This document shows, piece by piece, positions 1-9,268 of a stretch of 64,000 nt of DNA. The notes beneath the pieces were generated by a model. The model searched no databases and had not been told where the DNA came from. It saw only the letters and a list, made by a program, of their open reading frames with translations. A program made the translations under genes and the position numbers. The stretch spans positions 186,001-250,000 of the forward strand of contig NZ_JACOPH010000002.1 of NCBI RefSeq assembly GCF_014287635.1. The letters are read 5' to 3'. The stretch comes from Roseburia zhanii. Its GTDB lineage: Bacteria > Bacillota > Clostridia > Lachnospirales > Lachnospiraceae. The first letter of the stretch is position 1; every line of letters begins with the position of its first letter.

Positions 1-1024
1 TCCAGCTGTATTCATATAATGGTTCTCCATTTTCATCTAGTGCATCTCCCATTTCCGATGCAAACCAGTATTCACCATTACCGATCAGTGTCAGCACACC
101 ATCTTTGATACTGTAAACATTATCATAATAATAACCCATCAATCCTTCTGAATTACATAGAAGATTTTCTTTTTCAATATAAGTAAAATATAATCTGCCT
201 AACTGTGTTTCCTGAATCCTGCCATTATAAAAATTGAGGATCCGGCATCCGGCTGCCTCACAGTTCCCGATCTCAACAACTTCCGGTACATCATCTGCAT
301 CTAAATAGATCAAATCATATTCCTGTCCCTCATCGGCTGTATGCGTCCTGATATGATCGATATATGCCTGCTGCCAGCCTTCCATGGACTTACTACTGCT
401 GCCGCTATTTGCAGTATCCACTGCACCGATAAACTGCTTGACGGAATCTACGGTCATTTCTGTCAATGCCGCATTGGTTTCCTTAGAAAGTTCTTTTTCT
501 AATGTAAATTGTCCAGATGCATTTCCTTTGTAAATACGTGCCTCCAAAAATTTATCATCATTTTCCGGCTGATAACTGCAAATGGTAATGATATCAGCTG
601 CTCCATCTCCATCATAATCCGGAAAAGAAACTGCCTCGACTGCATAAAACTGATCATTTTTCCGTCGGTTGTCTGACTCCATGCCTTCTAATTCAGCAAT
701 TTCCGTTCCCTGCTGTTCGATCGTAAAAATAACATCTCCCTGTTTTTCTGCCGGTGCATAGGAACTGAATGACACCTTGCCCAATGGTGCTAATTCTACA
801 TCAAATGACTGTTCGCTGATCTTATTTCCACGCATTGCCGTTTCTGTTTCCTGTAATACCGTTTCTGTGTCAGTCTGGCTGGTATCTGTTTCACCAGTGA
901 CAGGTTCGGTGCTCTCTGCCGCATCATTTATCAGCACAGCCTGATCTGTACTCTGCCCACATCCTGCTGCAAACAGGCAGATGCTTCCAACAGCTAAAGC
1001 ACTTTTTATCCTTTGTCCTCTCAT
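1..1024 (-). CDS. Lipoprotein with FG-GAP-like segments (partial, 3' end outside window)
   Basis: The gene runs off the left edge, so only the first 341 residues are visible. The N-terminus is a lipoprotein signal: a short basic start, a hydrophobic stretch and a lipobox LFAAGC near residue 24, so the protein should be lipid-anchored outside the membrane. An acidic, Thr/Glu-rich linker (about residues 30-65) follows. Two later segments (FPDYDGDGAADI and LDADDVPEV) have the Asp-rich turn pattern of FG-GAP/VCBS-type calcium-binding repeats. The ATG at 1024 has a GGGAGAG ribosome-binding site. It is the last gene after mscS in the same direction. The function is unknown; a surface or cell-envelope role is inferred from the anchor only. 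Confidence 0.75.
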   Translation of the reverse strand, partial: MRGQRIKSALAVGSICLFAAGCGQSTDQAVLINDAAESTEPVTGETDTSQTDTETVLQETETAMRGNKISEQSFDVELAPLGKVSFSSYAPAEKQGDVIFTIEQQGTEIAELEGMESDNRRKNDQFYAVEAVSFPDYDGDGAADIITICSYQPENDDKFLEARIYKGNASGQFTLEKELSKETNAALTEMTVDSVKQFIGAVDTANSGSSSKSMEGWQQAYIDHIRTHTADEGQEYDLIYLDADDVPEVVEIGNCEAAGCRILNFYNGRIQETQLGRLYFTYIEKENLLCNSEGLMGYYYDNVYSIKDGVLTLIGNGEYWFASEMGDALDENGEPLYEYSW

Positions 1025-1047
1025 TTTAACTCTCCCTTGTGTCTTTG

Positions 1048-1956
1048 CTATTTCTGCATCTGTATATCAATCTTCTGATAAGGGATCTCAATCTTATGCT
1101 CATCAAATGCAAGTTTGATATTCTCGGTCAGCCTCCATTTTGCCTCCCAGTAATCTTCTGTCTTTACCCAGATACGAAGTCCTAATGTCACTTCACTGGC
1201 ACCTAATTCTGACACGAATACCTTGATTTCCTCATCTTTTAAACCTGCTGTATCACTATCTGCTACATTATAGAGCACTTCTTTTGCAAGACGCAGATCT
1301 GCTTCGTATGCAATGCCTACCTGTAAAGCAAGCTGGCGTTTATCACTATGGGTAACATTCGTCAAACTGCTGTTTGCCAATGTACCATTCGGGATCACAA
1401 TGGTTCTCTGATCGACCGTTAAAAGTTTTGTATAGAAGATAGAAATTTCTGCAACCGTTCCCTCATTGCCATGTGTATCTTCTTTGATATAATCGCCTAC
1501 TTTAAACGGCTTTAATAATAAGATCAGCACTCCTCCTGCAAAATTAGACAAACTGCCCTGCAATGCAAGACCGACTGTCAGTCCGGCAGAACCTACCACC
1601 GCCACAACAGATGCTGTCGTAATACCAAACAGTGTCAAGATCAGTACGATCAGTATAAAATACAAAATGTATTTCAGCAGCGCATCTAAGAACTGTCTTG
1701 CTCCTAGATCTGCATCTGATTTTTCTAACCAGCGTTTTAAGATTTTTCTTGCAAGTTTGATCACTTTTGTACCGATAAAGTAAATAACGGCTGCTAATAA
1801 AATTTCTAATGCAAATCCTAAGATTCCGGGTAAAAGGCTCTCAAGCCACTGACGAATCATGCTAGGATTCGTATCTTTTATCTTTTCTGCTGCTGCGCTA
1901 ACATCTTCTAATGTAACTGCCTCTGTGGTAACATCCGTAATATCCTGTATTCCCAT
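1048..1956 (-). CDS. mscS: Small-conductance mechanosensitive channel (MscS family)
   Basis: A 302-residue membrane channel of the MscS family, which opens when membrane tension rises during osmotic downshock and releases solutes. Three hydrophobic segments lie in the first half. The third, a Gly/Ala-rich pore helix (VVAVVGSAGLTVGLALQGSL), is followed by the family's FAGGVLILLLKPFKVGDYI segment and then the soluble beta domain with IVIPNGTLANS. I start it at the ATG at 1956 (MGIQDI), which has a GGAGG site six bases upstream, not at the longer frame open to 2019. It sits downstream of the serine block but behind a hairpin terminator, so it is probably transcribed separately. Confidence 0.93.
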   Translation of the reverse strand: MGIQDITDVTTEAVTLEDVSAAAEKIKDTNPSMIRQWLESLLPGILGFALEILLAAVIYFIGTKVIKLARKILKRWLEKSDADLGARQFLDALLKYILYFILIVLILTLFGITTASVVAVVGSAGLTVGLALQGSLSNFAGGVLILLLKPFKVGDYIKEDTHGNEGTVAEISIFYTKLLTVDQRTIVIPNGTLANSSLTNVTHSDKRQLALQVGIAYEADLRLAKEVLYNVADSDTAGLKDEEIKVFVSELGASEVTLGLRIWVKTEDYWEAKWRLTENIKLAFDEHKIEIPYQKIDIQMQK

Positions 1957-2022
1957 TGATAACCTCCAAGCCTGTTGTTGTATAGTATACATATTAACAT
2001 TATCTTTCGTATAACACAAACG

Positions 2023-2049
2023 AAACCGTACAAGATAGCTGTACGGTTT
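2023..2049 (-). terminator. Hairpin terminator after the DUF1015 gene
   Basis: A 10-bp perfect stem (AAACCGTACA paired with TGTACGGTTT) with a 7-base loop lies just past the stop of the DUF1015 gene. On the minus strand the stem is followed by a T-rich run (CGTTTGTG), which is imperfect. It probably ends the serC-serA-DUF1015 transcript. Confidence 0.6.
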
Positions 2050-2060
2050 GTATGGAATAA

Positions 2061-3293
2061 TTACAGTTCATGTATAAATAATCCGCTCCGGAGTTTTGGT
2101 TCAAACCAAGTAGATTTCGGCGGCATCAGGCGGTTTGCATCTGCTACAGCAAATAATTCCTGTATTGAAGTCGGATACATCGCAAATGCCACTTGACAAT
2201 CCTCTGCTACCCGTCGTTCTAACTCATGGATGCCTCGGATGCCACCCACAAAATCGATCCTTGCATCCGTCTTTGGATCTTTGATGCCAAGCACCGGGTC
2301 TAACAGCAGATTCTGTAATAAAGACACATCTAAACCTTCTACCGGATCTTCACTTCTATCTTGTGCTTTTATCGTAAGTTCATACCATTTATCTGCAAGA
2401 TACATCGTGATCTTTCCCTTTTCTTCCGGCTTTTTCGCACCTGAAAGTTCTTCTACGGAAAAAATCTCTTTTACTTTTTCAAGAAATGTATCTTCGTTAT
2501 AAGCACCTAGATCTTTTACCACACGATTATAATCCATGATCATCAGTTCTTCATCCGGAAAAAGTACGGACAGGAAATAATTAAATTCTTCCTCTCCTGT
2601 ATAAGATGGATTCTGCTCTCTCCGCATCAGTCCTACTTTCACGGCAGATGCTGCCCTGTGATGTCCATCTGCAATATAAATCTCCTGTATCTTTGCAAAT
2701 GCATTCTGTATCTTCGTAATATCTTCTGCTGCATCGATCCTGAATACTCTGTGACGGATTCCATCATCTGATATAAAATCATACAGCGGTGTTCCCTCCT
2801 TTGTATCCTTTACAACCTGTCTTATGATATCATTTGCACGATATGCCAAAAAGATCGGTCCTGTCTGTGCATTACAGGTATCTACGTGATGGATACGGTC
2901 TGCTTCTTTCTCTGCCCTTGTATTCTCATGCTTTTTGATCACTTCTGAAACATAATCATCAATGGATGCACATGCCACAATACCTGTCTGCACCCTTCCA
3001 TCCATGGTCAGTTCATAAATATAATAACATGGTTTATCTTCCTGAATAAAGTCACCATCTTCGACCATTTTCCAGAGAATATCATGTGCCTTTTTGTATA
3101 CACATGGATCATATGTATCGACAGAATCATCAAACTGTGTTTCTGCACGGTCGATCTTTAAAAAAGAATCAGGATTTTTTGCTACTACTTCTTTTGCTTC
3201 TTTTCTGTTATAAACGTCATAAGGTAAAGCAGCAATCTTTGCCGCTTTACCTTCTGATGGACGGATACACAGAAATGGTCTGATCGTTGCCAT
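2061..3293 (-). CDS. DUF1015 family protein, third gene of the serine block
   Basis: A 410-residue cytoplasmic protein of the DUF1015 family (COG4198), recognised by the N-terminal MATIRPFLCIRP start, the ALPYDVYNRKEA segment, the YIADGHHRAASA motif in the middle and the NRLMPPKSTWFEPKLRSGL end. The conserved DGHHR-type segment could be a ParB/sulfiredoxin-like nucleotide-binding fold; that is an inference. It lies 15 bases after serA with its own AAGGAG site, so it is almost certainly cotranscribed with serC and serA. SbnI and SerK, DUF1015 relatives known as free-serine kinases, make a serine-related kinase activity plausible here, but the sequence alone does not prove it. Confidence 0.88.
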   Translation of the reverse strand: MATIRPFLCIRPSEGKAAKIAALPYDVYNRKEAKEVVAKNPDSFLKIDRAETQFDDSVDTYDPCVYKKAHDILWKMVEDGDFIQEDKPCYYIYELTMDGRVQTGIVACASIDDYVSEVIKKHENTRAEKEADRIHHVDTCNAQTGPIFLAYRANDIIRQVVKDTKEGTPLYDFISDDGIRHRVFRIDAAEDITKIQNAFAKIQEIYIADGHHRAASAVKVGLMRREQNPSYTGEEEFNYFLSVLFPDEELMIMDYNRVVKDLGAYNEDTFLEKVKEIFSVEELSGAKKPEEKGKITMYLADKWYELTIKAQDRSEDPVEGLDVSLLQNLLLDPVLGIKDPKTDARIDFVGGIRGIHELERRVAEDCQVAFAMYPTSIQELFAVADANRLMPPKSTWFEPKLRSGLFIHEL

Positions 3294-3308
3294 TCTTGTT
3301 CTCCTTTA

Positions 3309-4472
3309 TTATTTTACAACACGTACTTTTAATACACCTTCAATAGCTTCTAATTTTGCAGCTACTTCTTTTGTAACCGGAGTATCCACATCTAATAATG
3401 TATATGCATAATCTCCTTTGGATTTGTTCATCATATCCTCGATATTGATGTCTGCATCTCCTAATACAGAAGTATACTGTGCAATCATACCTTTGCTGTT
3501 TTTATGTAAAACAGCTACACGTCCTGCTTTATCACAGCCACCCATGCTGCAGTCAGGATAGTTTACAGAATGTACGATATTACCATTCTCTAAGTAATCC
3601 CTGATCTCTCTGACTGCCATCATTGCACAGTTGTCTTCGGATTCTTCTGTAGACGCTCCAAGATGTGGTGTTAAGATCACACCCTCTTTTCCTGCTGTTG
3701 TAGGATTCGGGAAATCTGTTACATATCTCTTTACTTTTTTATCAGCTAATGCTGCTACGACTGCTGCTTCATCTACCAAAAGATCTCTTGCAAAGTTTAA
3801 GATCACAACTCCGTCTTTCATCATATCGATCGCATTTTTATCGATCATGCCTTTTGTAGAATCTAATAATGGAACATGTACGGTGATATAATCACACTCT
3901 TTATAGATTTCCTCTACATTGCTGATGTGTTTTACATTACGTGATAAATTCCATGCTGCATTTACAGAAATATATGGGTCATATCCATACACTTCCATGC
4001 CTAAATGTGTGGCTGCATTTGCAACCAGCACACCAATCGCACCAAGTCCGATCACGCCTAATTTCTTACCGGAGATCTCACAGCCTGCATAATTTTTCTT
4101 CTGTTTCTCTGCTAATTTTGCAATGTCTGCTTCATCTTTGGACTCTTTGATCCATTCGATACCGCCTACGATATCACGGGAAGCAAGTAATAAACCTGCA
4201 AGAACCATTTCTTTTACACCATTTGCATTTGCGCCTGGTGTATTGAATACAACGATTCCCTTATCTGCACATTTATCTAATGGAATATTATTGACACCGG
4301 CTCCGGCTCTTGCAACTGCTTCTAAGCTATCCGGTAAATCTAAATCATGCATGGATGCACTACGGACTAAAACCGCCTGTGCATCTTTTAAATCTTCTAC
4401 TTTTTTGTAATCATCTGATAACAGATCCAGACCGACATTGGCGATCGGATTTAAACAGGTATACTGAAACAT
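3309..4472 (-). CDS. serA: D-3-phosphoglycerate dehydrogenase
   Basis: Catalyses the first step of serine synthesis, NAD-dependent oxidation of 3-phosphoglycerate to 3-phosphohydroxypyruvate. The 387-residue protein has the D-isomer-specific 2-hydroxyacid dehydrogenase fold: NAD-binding GLGAIG at residues 142-147, the NFARD segment with the catalytic Arg, and TPHLGAST with the catalytic His. A single ACT-type regulatory domain occupies about the last 75 residues (SKGMIAQYTSVLGDADINIEDM region), so serine feedback is likely. This is the short form, without the extra intervening domain of the Bacillus-type enzyme. It is 48 bases downstream of serC and 15 bases upstream of the DUF1015 gene, in one operon. 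Confidence 0.96.
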   Translation of the reverse strand: MFQYTCLNPIANVGLDLLSDDYKKVEDLKDAQAVLVRSASMHDLDLPDSLEAVARAGAGVNNIPLDKCADKGIVVFNTPGANANGVKEMVLAGLLLASRDIVGGIEWIKESKDEADIAKLAEKQKKNYAGCEISGKKLGVIGLGAIGVLVANAATHLGMEVYGYDPYISVNAAWNLSRNVKHISNVEEIYKECDYITVHVPLLDSTKGMIDKNAIDMMKDGVVILNFARDLLVDEAAVVAALADKKVKRYVTDFPNPTTAGKEGVILTPHLGASTEESEDNCAMMAVREIRDYLENGNIVHSVNYPDCSMGGCDKAGRVAVLHKNSKGMIAQYTSVLGDADINIEDMMNKSKGDYAYTLLDVDTPVTKEVAAKLEAIEGVLKVRVVK

Positions 4473-4520
4473 ATCCTCTACTCCTTTTATAAAACCTTTT
4501 TTACGATTATTTCTGTCAGA

Positions 4521-5603
4521 TCATGCGTTGTTTTTTTCAAATTCACGCATAAATTCTACTAATTTCTCTACACCTTCCTTTGGCATAGCATTGTAGATAG
4601 AAGCTCTCATACCACCAACGGTACGATGTCCTTTTAAGTTTTCAAAGCCTGCTTCTTTTGCTTCTTTTACGAATTTAGCATCTAATTCTTCGTTACCTGT
4701 TACAAATGGTACGTTCATTAAAGAACGATCCTCTTTAACAACAGTTCCCTTAAAGAGTTTGCTCTGATCTAAGAAATCGTATAAGATTTTTGCTTTTTCC
4801 TCATTACGTTCTTTCATAACAGAAAGTCCGCCCATTTTCTTTAACCATTTGAATACTTTTCCACAGATATAGATACCATATGCAGGTGGTGTATTGTATA
4901 AAGAATCTGCATCTGCATGGATCTTATATTTTAACATGGTAGGTGTTCCCGGTAAGGTATCTTCTGTGATCAGATCCTCACGGATGATCACGATAACAAC
5001 ACCTGCCGGTCCGATATTCTTCTGAACACCACCGTAGATCACACCATATTTGGTCACATCAACCGGTTCAGATAAAAAGCAGGAGGATACGTCAGCTACT
5101 AATGTATGTCCCTTTGTATTTGGTAACTTTTTATATTTTGTACCGTAAATCGTATTGTTTTCACAAATATATACATAGTCTGCATCTTCTGGAATGTCTA
5201 AATCTGAGCAGTCCGGAATATAAGAGAAAGTCTTATCTTCGGAAGATGCTACTGCAACTGCATCTCCATAGATCTGTGCTTCTTTCCATGCTTTCTTTGC
5301 CCACTGTCCGGTAATAATATAGGCAGCTTTTTTGTTCTTCATCAGATTCATCGGGATCATTGCAAACTGCTGTGATGCTCCACCCTGTAAAAATAACACT
5401 TTATAATTATCCGGAATGTTCATCAGTTCCCTTAAATCTGCTTCTGCTTCTTTGATGATATTGTCATATACTTTAGAGCGGTGGCTCATTTCCATAACAG
5501 ACATACCACTTCCCTTGTAATCTAACATCTCATCTGCTGCTTCTTTTAGTACTTCTTCCGGCAGAACGGCTGGTCCTGCAGAAAAATTGTAAACTCTGCT
5601 CAT
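4521..5603 (-). CDS. serC: Phosphoserine aminotransferase
   Basis: Second step of serine synthesis: transfers an amino group from glutamate to 3-phosphohydroxypyruvate, using PLP. The 360-residue protein begins NFSAGPAVLPEEVL, has FLQGGASQQF near residue 75 and the PLP-binding lysine at about K195 in GGVQKNIGPAG, all standard for SerC. Two starts are possible: a GTG at 5609 lies only two bases from the GGAGG, while the ATG at 5603 has eight-base spacing, so I chose the latter. It is the first gene of the serC-serA-DUF1015 operon and has a good promoter upstream. A separate phosphatase SerB is not in the window. Confidence 0.96.
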   Translation of the reverse strand: MSRVYNFSAGPAVLPEEVLKEAADEMLDYKGSGMSVMEMSHRSKVYDNIIKEAEADLRELMNIPDNYKVLFLQGGASQQFAMIPMNLMKNKKAAYIITGQWAKKAWKEAQIYGDAVAVASSEDKTFSYIPDCSDLDIPEDADYVYICENNTIYGTKYKKLPNTKGHTLVADVSSCFLSEPVDVTKYGVIYGGVQKNIGPAGVVIVIIREDLITEDTLPGTPTMLKYKIHADADSLYNTPPAYGIYICGKVFKWLKKMGGLSVMKERNEEKAKILYDFLDQSKLFKGTVVKEDRSLMNVPFVTGNEELDAKFVKEAKEAGFENLKGHRTVGGMRASIYNAMPKEGVEKLVEFMREFEKNNA

Positions 5604-5661
5604 TTTCACATATCCTCCTCAAATTAATTATTGAATACTGCTTCTTGTATATTTATTCACT

Positions 5662-5690
5662 AATGTAATCTTTTTCGACACAACTGTCAA
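5662..5690 (-). promoter_or_regulatory. Sigma-A-type promoter of the serC operon
   Basis: On the minus strand a perfect -35 TTGACA (5690-5685) is followed after exactly 17 bases by TACATT (5667-5662), about 55 bases upstream of the serC start. No operator or T-box is visible between it and serC. Confidence 0.7.
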
Positions 5691-5703
5691 TTCTTTTTTT
5701 TTA

Positions 5704-7386
5704 TTATTTTTTTACTTCTAAGTCTTCTTCGGTGAATGCTTCGCTGATCGCAGCCCCCGGTGCTACCATCGGCCACACTTTATCGTCCTTGTCGATCACG
5801 CAGTCGATAACGACCGGCATCTTAGCTTCTAATGCCGCTGTAATCGCAGTTTCAAACTCCTCTCTTGTGGTTGCCCGATATCCTGTTGCACCCATGGCTT
5901 CTGCTAATTTCACATAGTCCATGCCATCATCTAAAATGGTTGCCGAATATCTTTCTCCATAAAAAAGATTCTGCCACTGTCTTACCATACCAAGTACGTG
6001 GTTATTGACAATAATCTCGATCATTGGGAGTTTCTGGCGGACTGCTGTTGCAATCTCATTCATGTTCATACGGAAACATCCGTCACCGGCAATATTGATC
6101 ACTTGTTTGTCTGGATTTCCGATCTGTGCTCCGATCGCTGCTCCTAAACCATATCCCATCGTACCAAGACCACCGGATGTGATCAGTGTATGTGGTTTGG
6201 AATATTTATAAAACTGTGCTGCCCACATCTGATGCTGTCCGACTTCGGTAACGATCACTGCTTCGCCTTTTGTCTTCTGGTAAATCGTATCGATCAGATA
6301 TGGACCACTCAGTCCTTCTTTTGGATAAGTCAATGGATATTTCTCTGCATATTCTTTGATATGCGCTAACCATTCTGTATGTTCCATCGGTTTGATCCGG
6401 CTGTTTAAGCGGGACAAAACCTCTTTGACATCTCCGATGATACTTGCATCTACCATAATGTTCTTGTTGATTTCTGCTGGATCGATATCAATCTGTAAAA
6501 TCTTTGCATGATGCGCAAACTTGCTTGCATTTCCGGTTACACGGTCAGAGAATCTTACACCGATCGCAACTAAGAGGTCACACTCACTGACACCATAGTT
6601 TGATGTTTTTGTCCCATGCATACCTAACATACCTGTGTATTTCTCATCTGTACCGTCAAATGCACCTTTTCCCATCAACGTATCACAAACCGGTGTCTGG
6701 ATCTTCTCTACAAATTCACGTAATTCCTCACTTGCTTCGGAGATAACAGCTCCACCGCCTACAAATACATATGGACGTTTGGATTTTTCGATCATATGTA
6801 CTGCCATATCAAGATCTTCTTCTGTGATCTGGTCTGTGAAACGTCCGATCCTCTCTGGTTTTTCTGGCGTGTATCTGCATTTCTGTGCGGTAACATCTTT
6901 TGGAATATCAACTAATACAGGACCCGGTCTTCCTTTTGTGGCGATCTTAAATGCCCTGCGGATCGTCTGTGCTAGTTTTTCTATATCTTTTACAATGAAA
7001 TTATGTTTTGTGATCGGTGTTGTGATACCGGCAATATCAATTTCCTGAAAACTGTCTTTTCCTAACAGCGGCACACCAACGTTACAGGTAATTGCTACCA
7101 TCGGAACAGAATCCATATAGGCTGTTGCGATCCCGGTTACAAGATTCGTTGCTCCCGGTCCGCTTGTTGCCATGCAGACACCGACTTTTCCTGTACTTCT
7201 TGCATATCCGTCTGCTGCATGGGATGCTCCCTGCTCATGTGAAGTTAAGATATGTCTAATTTCATCTTTATGCTTATACAGCTCATCATATACATTTAAA
7301 ATTGCCCCGCCCGGATAACCAAATACAGTATCTACGCCCTGCTCCTTTAAACATTCAATGATGATCTCTGCACCTGTCAACTGCAT
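5704..7386 (-). CDS. ilvB: Acetolactate synthase, large catalytic subunit
   Basis: Condenses two pyruvates (or pyruvate and 2-oxobutyrate) to acetohydroxy acids, the first common step of valine, leucine and isoleucine synthesis. The 560-residue protein has the ThDP-enzyme layout: N-terminal pyrimidine-binding domain with the catalytic Glu in SHEQGASHAADGYARSTG, a central FAD-binding domain, and a C-terminal diphosphate-binding domain with GDGCFRMNMNEIATA. It is the biosynthetic FAD-containing type rather than catabolic AlsS, judging from the C-terminal VWPMVAPGAAISE end. The ATG at 7386 has a GAGAGGA site. It follows ilvD by 63 bases. No ilvN small subunit gene lies beside it. Confidence 0.95.
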   Translation of the reverse strand: MQLTGAEIIIECLKEQGVDTVFGYPGGAILNVYDELYKHKDEIRHILTSHEQGASHAADGYARSTGKVGVCMATSGPGATNLVTGIATAYMDSVPMVAITCNVGVPLLGKDSFQEIDIAGITTPITKHNFIVKDIEKLAQTIRRAFKIATKGRPGPVLVDIPKDVTAQKCRYTPEKPERIGRFTDQITEEDLDMAVHMIEKSKRPYVFVGGGAVISEASEELREFVEKIQTPVCDTLMGKGAFDGTDEKYTGMLGMHGTKTSNYGVSECDLLVAIGVRFSDRVTGNASKFAHHAKILQIDIDPAEINKNIMVDASIIGDVKEVLSRLNSRIKPMEHTEWLAHIKEYAEKYPLTYPKEGLSGPYLIDTIYQKTKGEAVIVTEVGQHQMWAAQFYKYSKPHTLITSGGLGTMGYGLGAAIGAQIGNPDKQVINIAGDGCFRMNMNEIATAVRQKLPMIEIIVNNHVLGMVRQWQNLFYGERYSATILDDGMDYVKLAEAMGATGYRATTREEFETAITAALEAKMPVVIDCVIDKDDKVWPMVAPGAAISEAFTEEDLEVKK

Positions 7387-7449
7387 GAAAATTCCTCTCT
7401 TTCGTCCTTACTTTACGTTATCGTCCACAACTGTTCCTGTGGATCATAA

Positions 7450-9111
7450 CTATTTTGTTTCTAAGATAGCACCACGGTTTCCTGATGTTACCATTTCACG
7501 ATATCTCTTTAAATATCCTGTAACTTCTGTCTGTTTTGGCTGCCATTTTGCTTTTCTTGCTGCCATTTCTTCATCGGATATATCTACATTCAATGTCATT
7601 TCCGGAATATTGATCTTGATGATATCTCCTTCTTCTACTAATGCGATCGGACCTCCGACAGCAGCTTCCGGTGAAACATGACCGATCGATGCTCCACGGC
7701 TTGCACCTGAGAAACGTCCGTCTGTGATCAATGCTACAGAGGAACCTAATCCCATACCTGCGATCGCAGAAGTCGGATTTAACATTTCACGCATACCCGG
7801 ACCGCCTTTTGGTCCTTCATAACGGATCACTACAACATCGCCAGCAACGATCTTGCCGCCTTTGATCGCAGCGATTGCATCTTCTTCACATTCAAATACT
7901 CTTGCAGGACCTTCATGGACAAGCATTTCCGGTACGACTGCGGAACGTTTTACAACACTTCCGTCCGGTGCTAAATTACCGCTTAATACAGCAAGTCCAC
8001 CTGTCTTTGTATATGGGTTATCTAATGGACGGATTACTTCCGGATTCTTATTGACTGCATTCTTAATATTTTCACCAACTGTTTTTCCGGTTACTGTCAT
8101 ACAGTCTGTATTCAAAAGACCTGCATCTGCTAATTCTTTCATAACTGCATAGACACCGCCGGCTTCGTTTAAGTCTTCCATATAAGTAGGACCAGCCGGT
8201 GCTAAATGGCAGAGGTTTGGTGTTTTTTCACTGATCGGATTTGCATATTTGATGTCAAAATCAAAGCCTACTTCATGTGCGATCGCCGGAAGATGGAGCA
8301 TACTGTTTGTGGAACAGCCTAATGCCATATCTACGGTCAATGCGTTGATGATCGCTTCTTTTGTCATAATATCTCTTGGACGGATATTCTTATTATACAT
8401 ATCCATAACTGCCATACCTGCATGTTTTGCAAGACGGATCCTGTCTGAATATACTGCCGGAATCGTACCATTTCCGCCAAGTCCCATACCAAGTGCCTCT
8501 GTCAGACAGTTCATAGAATTTGCCGTATACATACCGGAACAGGAACCGCAGGTCGGACATACTTTTTCTTCGTATTCTTTTACTTCATCTTCTGTCATTG
8601 TACCTGCTGCATAGGAACCAACAGCTTCAAACATGGAAGATAAACTTCTCTTGCAGCCATTGATCTTACCTGCGAGCATCGGACCACCGGATACAAAAAC
8701 AGTCGGTACATTGATCCTTGCTGCTGCCATTAAAAGTCCCGGCACATTTTTATCACAGTTTGGCACCATAACTAATGCATCAAACTGATGTGCCATTGCC
8801 ATACATTCTGTAGAATCTGCGATCAGATCTCTTGTAACAAGGGAATATTTCATGCCGACATGTCCCATTGCGATTCCATCACAGACTGCGATCGCCGGAA
8901 ATACTACCGGCACACCGCCTGCTTCTGCAACGCCTAATTTTACAGCGTTGACGATCTTATCTAAGTTCATATGTCCCGGAACAATCTCGTTATAGGAACT
9001 TACGATACCTACCATTGGTTTTTTCATTTCTTCTTCTGTAAATCCTAATGCATTGAACAGACTTCTGTGTGGTGCCTGCTGCATACCTGTTTTTACGTTA
9101 TCACTTCTCAT
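7450..9111 (-). CDS. ilvD: Dihydroxy-acid dehydratase
   Basis: Dehydrates 2,3-dihydroxy-3-methylbutanoate and its homologue to the branched-chain 2-oxo acids. The 553-residue protein carries the iron-sulfur cluster cysteines in [17 protein letters not shown] and [16 protein letters not shown], plus the C-terminal [16 protein letters not shown] signature of the IlvD/Edd family. The ATG at 9111 has a GGAGG site. It is between ilvB and the small membrane-peptide gene, in the same direction as leuB, so the four probably form one transcript starting upstream of leuB. Confidence 0.97.
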   Translation of the reverse strand: MRSDNVKTGMQQAPHRSLFNALGFTEEEMKKPMVGIVSSYNEIVPGHMNLDKIVNAVKLGVAEAGGVPVVFPAIAVCDGIAMGHVGMKYSLVTRDLIADSTECMAMAHQFDALVMVPNCDKNVPGLLMAAARINVPTVFVSGGPMLAGKINGCKRSLSSMFEAVGSYAAGTMTEDEVKEYEEKVCPTCGSCSGMYTANSMNCLTEALGMGLGGNGTIPAVYSDRIRLAKHAGMAVMDMYNKNIRPRDIMTKEAIINALTVDMALGCSTNSMLHLPAIAHEVGFDFDIKYANPISEKTPNLCHLAPAGPTYMEDLNEAGGVYAVMKELADAGLLNTDCMTVTGKTVGENIKNAVNKNPEVIRPLDNPYTKTGGLAVLSGNLAPDGSVVKRSAVVPEMLVHEGPARVFECEEDAIAAIKGGKIVAGDVVVIRYEGPKGGPGMREMLNPTSAIAGMGLGSSVALITDGRFSGASRGASIGHVSPEAAVGGPIALVEEGDIIKINIPEMTLNVDISDEEMAARKAKWQPKQTEVTGYLKRYREMVTSGNRGAILETK

Positions 9112-9126
9112 AAGGCGATTCCTCCA

Positions 9127-9219
9127 TTATTTATCATCTTTATTATTTCTACGTGAAATTACTAATGCACTGACTCCTATTACTAAAACAGCGATCGCTG
9201 CTATAATCTGCATACTCAT
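9127..9219 (-). CDS. 30-residue single-span membrane peptide between ilvD and leuB
   Basis: A short reading frame of 30 codons plus stop in the 157-base gap between leuB and ilvD. It starts ATG (9219; a second ATG is at 9213) with an AAAGGA about nine bases upstream. The peptide has an 18-residue hydrophobic helix (IIAAIAVLVIGVSALVIS) followed by RRNNKDDK, the charge pattern expected of a one-pass membrane peptide with its tail in the cytoplasm. Its tight placement between two biosynthetic genes on the same strand, with a stop 15 bases before the ilvD start, supports translation. No function can be assigned; E. coli IlvX is a precedent only for a small protein inside an ilv operon and is not similar. 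Confidence 0.65.
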   Translation of the reverse strand: MSMQIIAAIAVLVIGVSALVISRRNNKDDK

Positions 9220-9268
9220 GTTCTATATTCCTTTCTGTCTGTATTTTGAATGTTCCTGCTGTATCTCC

